A DNA stretch of 6,089 nt, taken from NCBI GenBank assembly GCA_017423885.1, contig JAFPCJ010000175.1, positions 1 through 6,089 on the forward strand, written 5' to 3'. This stretch comes from Clostridia bacterium. GTDB lineage: Bacteria; Bacillota_A; Clostridia; Oscillospirales; Acutalibacteraceae. This document shows positions 4,230 through 6,089 of the stretch, one piece after another. The position numbers and the translations under genes are program-made. Below the pieces are notes generated by a model, which searched no databases, had not been told where the DNA came from, and worked only from the letters and a program-made list of their open reading frames with translations. Every line of letters begins with the position of its first letter. Within the stretch, counting starts at the first letter, position 1.

Positions 4230-6089
4230 ATGAACCCCACTCAAACTAAAAAGGATAACGGCGATCAGCTTTCGAAGAAGAACAGACGCTTTATTCCGCC
4301 GCGGTCGGGCGGAAAAAGTAATGCCGGTAAGCTTGTGAATGAGCTTGTAGGCAGTTCTTCGCTTTCCCGCTCTGCGGACAGTACGCCCTCGCATAAGGGA
4401 CGTCCGAGTCAGAATCGCCCTTATCAGGGTAAGGGCACGAAGTCTTACAGCTATCAGCATAAAAGTAAGCCGCCCGAGCCTATATATCCGTTGCGTATAA
4501 TACCGCTCGGCGGTCTTGGAGAAATAGGTAAGAATATCACGCTTTATGAGTATAACTCAGATATGTTCTTGGTGGATTGCGGAATGAGCTTTCCCGATGA
4601 GGATACTCCGGGAATAGATATCGTAATTCCCGATTTTACCTATATTCTTGAAAATAAGGATAAGATAAAGGGACTTGTAGTCACCCACGGTCATGAGGAC
4701 CATATAGGTGCAATTCCTTATCTTTTGCGTAACTTTAATCTGCCGATATATGCTACCAAGCTTACTATCGGTCTTATCTCGGGGAAGCTTAAGGAGCATA
4801 AGCTTTTAAGTGACGCAAAGCTCAACGTTGTGAATACGGGCGATACCGTGAAGTTAGGCGCGTTTTCCGTAGAGTTTATACACGTTAACCACTCTATCCC
4901 CGATGCGGTAGGCTTTGCGATAAGCTGCGGTGCGGGCACGGTCATCCATACCGGTGACTTTAAGATAGACACCACACCTATTGATGATAAGGTAATAGAT
5001 ATTGCGCGCTTTGCAGAATGCGGAAAAAGCGGAGTATTGGCACTGCTTTCCGATTCTACCAATGCCGAGCGTCCGGGATATACCGCATCCGAGAGCATAG
5101 TCGGAGAGTCCTTTTCTACCTTGTTTAAAAAGGCGGAGGACCACCGTATAATAGTTGCAACCTTTTCTTCAAATATCCACCGTATTCAGCAGATAATTGA
5201 TGAAGCGGCGCGTCACGGAAGAAAGGTCGCAGCATCGGGCAGAAGCATGCTAAACGTTATTGCGGTGGCAAGCGAGCTTGGATATCTCAAGATACCCGAC
5301 GGTGTGCTTATCGATATTGATATGATAAAATACTACCGTCCCGATCAGTTGGTTATCGTGACTACAGGCTCTCAGGGTGAGCCGCTCTCGGCTTTGCACC
5401 GTATCGCTTTTTCGGAGCACCGTCAGGTAGAGATAATACCGGGTGATATGTTCATAATCTCCGCCAACCCCATCCCCGGCAACGAAAAGCTTGTAAGCCG
5501 CGTTATAAACGAGCTTATGAAGCGCGGAGCCAATGTGGTTTATGAGAAGATGTATGACGTTCACGTTTCGGGTCATGCCTGCCAAGAGGAGATAAAGCTC
5601 ATGATGGCGGTCACCAAGCCGAAGTTCTTTATTCCTATCCACGGTGAGCAGAAGCACCTCAACAAGAGTAAGGGTGTCGCCAATGCAATGGGTATCGACA
5701 GCGCTCATACCGTCATTGCGGAAAACGGTAATGTGATAGAGCTTACAAAGGACAGCATCAAGGTGGTCGATACCGTGACGGCAGGTCGCGTGCTTGTAGA
5801 CGGTCTCGGTGTCGGTGACGTAGGAAGCATAGTGCTTCGTGACCGTAAGCATCTCGCGGAGGACGGTATAATAGTCGTCACCGTTTCGATCGATAAGATA
5901 ACAAGAGAGATCGTAGCAGGGCCCGATGTTGTGTCCCGCGGCTTTGTATACGTCAAGGAATCGGAGGAGCTTATGGACGAGGTTCGCGCAACGGTGATGT
6001 TTACGCTCGAGCGCTCGTTTGACGCAGGTGTGAGAGATGCAAACACCATAAAGAACGCCATCCGCGACGATGTCACGAAGCTTCTTTAC
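4230..6089 (+). CDS. rnj: ribonuclease J, with basic N-terminal extension; 3' end outside window
   Basis: Metallo-beta-lactamase/beta-CASP nuclease with endonuclease and 5'-3' exonuclease activity in mRNA decay and rRNA processing, cytoplasmic. The frame is open for 620 codons to the window end. Metal ligands are visible as HGHEDH (153-158), His221 in NHSIPD, Asp243 in HTGDFK and His471 in IHGE. The beta-CASP part (about 300-440) has SSNIHRI (313-319), ASGRSM (335-340) and TTGSQGE (378-384), and SGHA is at 447-450. The C-terminal domain begins near 540. Spacing of the ligands matches B. subtilis RNase J1 with an offset of about 80. Residues 1-85 are an added segment rich in Lys, Arg, Ser, Pro and Gln, with no predicted fold by eye. 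From the last residues (DDVTKLLY) I expect about 20 more. Start: ATG with GGAGG 11 nt upstream (4214-4218), somewhat long spacing; no better start precedes the conserved domain. Confidence 0.95.
   Translation, partial: MNPTQTKKDNGDQLSKKNRRFIPPRSGGKSNAGKLVNELVGSSSLSRSADSTPSHKGRPSQNRPYQGKGTKSYSYQHKSKPPEPIYPLRIIPLGGLGEIGKNITLYEYNSDMFLVDCGMSFPDEDTPGIDIVIPDFTYILENKDKIKGLVVTHGHEDHIGAIPYLLRNFNLPIYATKLTIGLISGKLKEHKLLSDAKLNVVNTGDTVKLGAFSVEFIHVNHSIPDAVGFAISCGAGTVIHTGDFKIDTTPIDDKVIDIARFAECGKSGVLALLSDSTNAERPGYTASESIVGESFSTLFKKAEDHRIIVATFSSNIHRIQQIIDEAARHGRKVAASGRSMLNVIAVASELGYLKIPDGVLIDIDMIKYYRPDQLVIVTTGSQGEPLSALHRIAFSEHRQVEIIPGDMFIISANPIPGNEKLVSRVINELMKRGANVVYEKMYDVHVSGHACQEEIKLMMAVTKPKFFIPIHGEQKHLNKSKGVANAMGIDSAHTVIAENGNVIELTKDSIKVVDTVTAGRVLVDGLGVGDVGSIVLRDRKHLAEDGIIVVTVSIDKITREIVAGPDVVSRGFVYVKESEELMDEVRATVMFTLERSFDAGVRDANTIKNAIRDDVTKLLY

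Noticed and set aside
5250..6076. Minus-strand open frames of 123-200 codons opposite RNase J
   Set aside because: They overlap a clearly conserved coding sequence, have no family resemblance and no ribosome sites.

Overview
The window looks like chromosomal DNA of an uncultured gut-type Clostridia member, probably Oscillospiraceae/Ruminococcaceae-like. This rests on an RNase J gene, strong AAGGAGG-type ribosome binding sites, sigma-A promoters of TTGACA/TATAAT type, and a palindrome-rich intergenic repeat of the 'ccctctgacgaggg' kind that I remember as common in gut Firmicutes. The taxonomic placement is inference.

Layout. Positions 1-220 hold a short non-coding element with imperfect 28-bp terminal inverted repeats and two inverted copies of a palindromic repeat: a MITE-like element whose left edge coincides with the window edge. 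Positions 267-3831 are a compact minus-strand operon of three genes, read right to left: an RpiB/LacA/LacB-type sugar isomerase (3831-3260), a 575-residue protein resembling glycoside-hydrolase-like TIM-barrel proteins (3247-1520), and an acetylxylan-esterase-like alpha/beta hydrolase (1517-267). Spacings are 12 nt and 2 nt, so they are probably co-transcribed and in part translationally coupled. None has a visible signal peptide. Together they suggest cytoplasmic processing of an esterified oligosaccharide or glycoside followed by sugar isomerisation; the substrate is unknown.

The first gene of the operon is broken as sequenced. From the well-placed start at 3831 the frame stops after 34 codons, and one base is missing in or next to an A5-G2 run (plus positions 3738-3744). 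Restoring it gives a continuous 190-residue protein. The sequence at this point (C AAA AAG) also permits a -1 shift into exactly the right frame, so an indel error, a real mutation and recoding all remain open. The isomerase also lacks two histidines of the classical RpiB active site.

Positions 3832-4229 are a divergent intergenic region with a minus-strand promoter for the operon and a strong plus-strand promoter for the next gene. Positions 4230-6089 encode RNase J, an mRNA-decay and processing nuclease, complete at the N-terminus and cut by the window end roughly 20 residues short of its usual C-terminus. It carries an unusual basic, disordered N-terminal extension of about 85 residues. 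No tRNA, rRNA, CRISPR array or transposase gene is visible.
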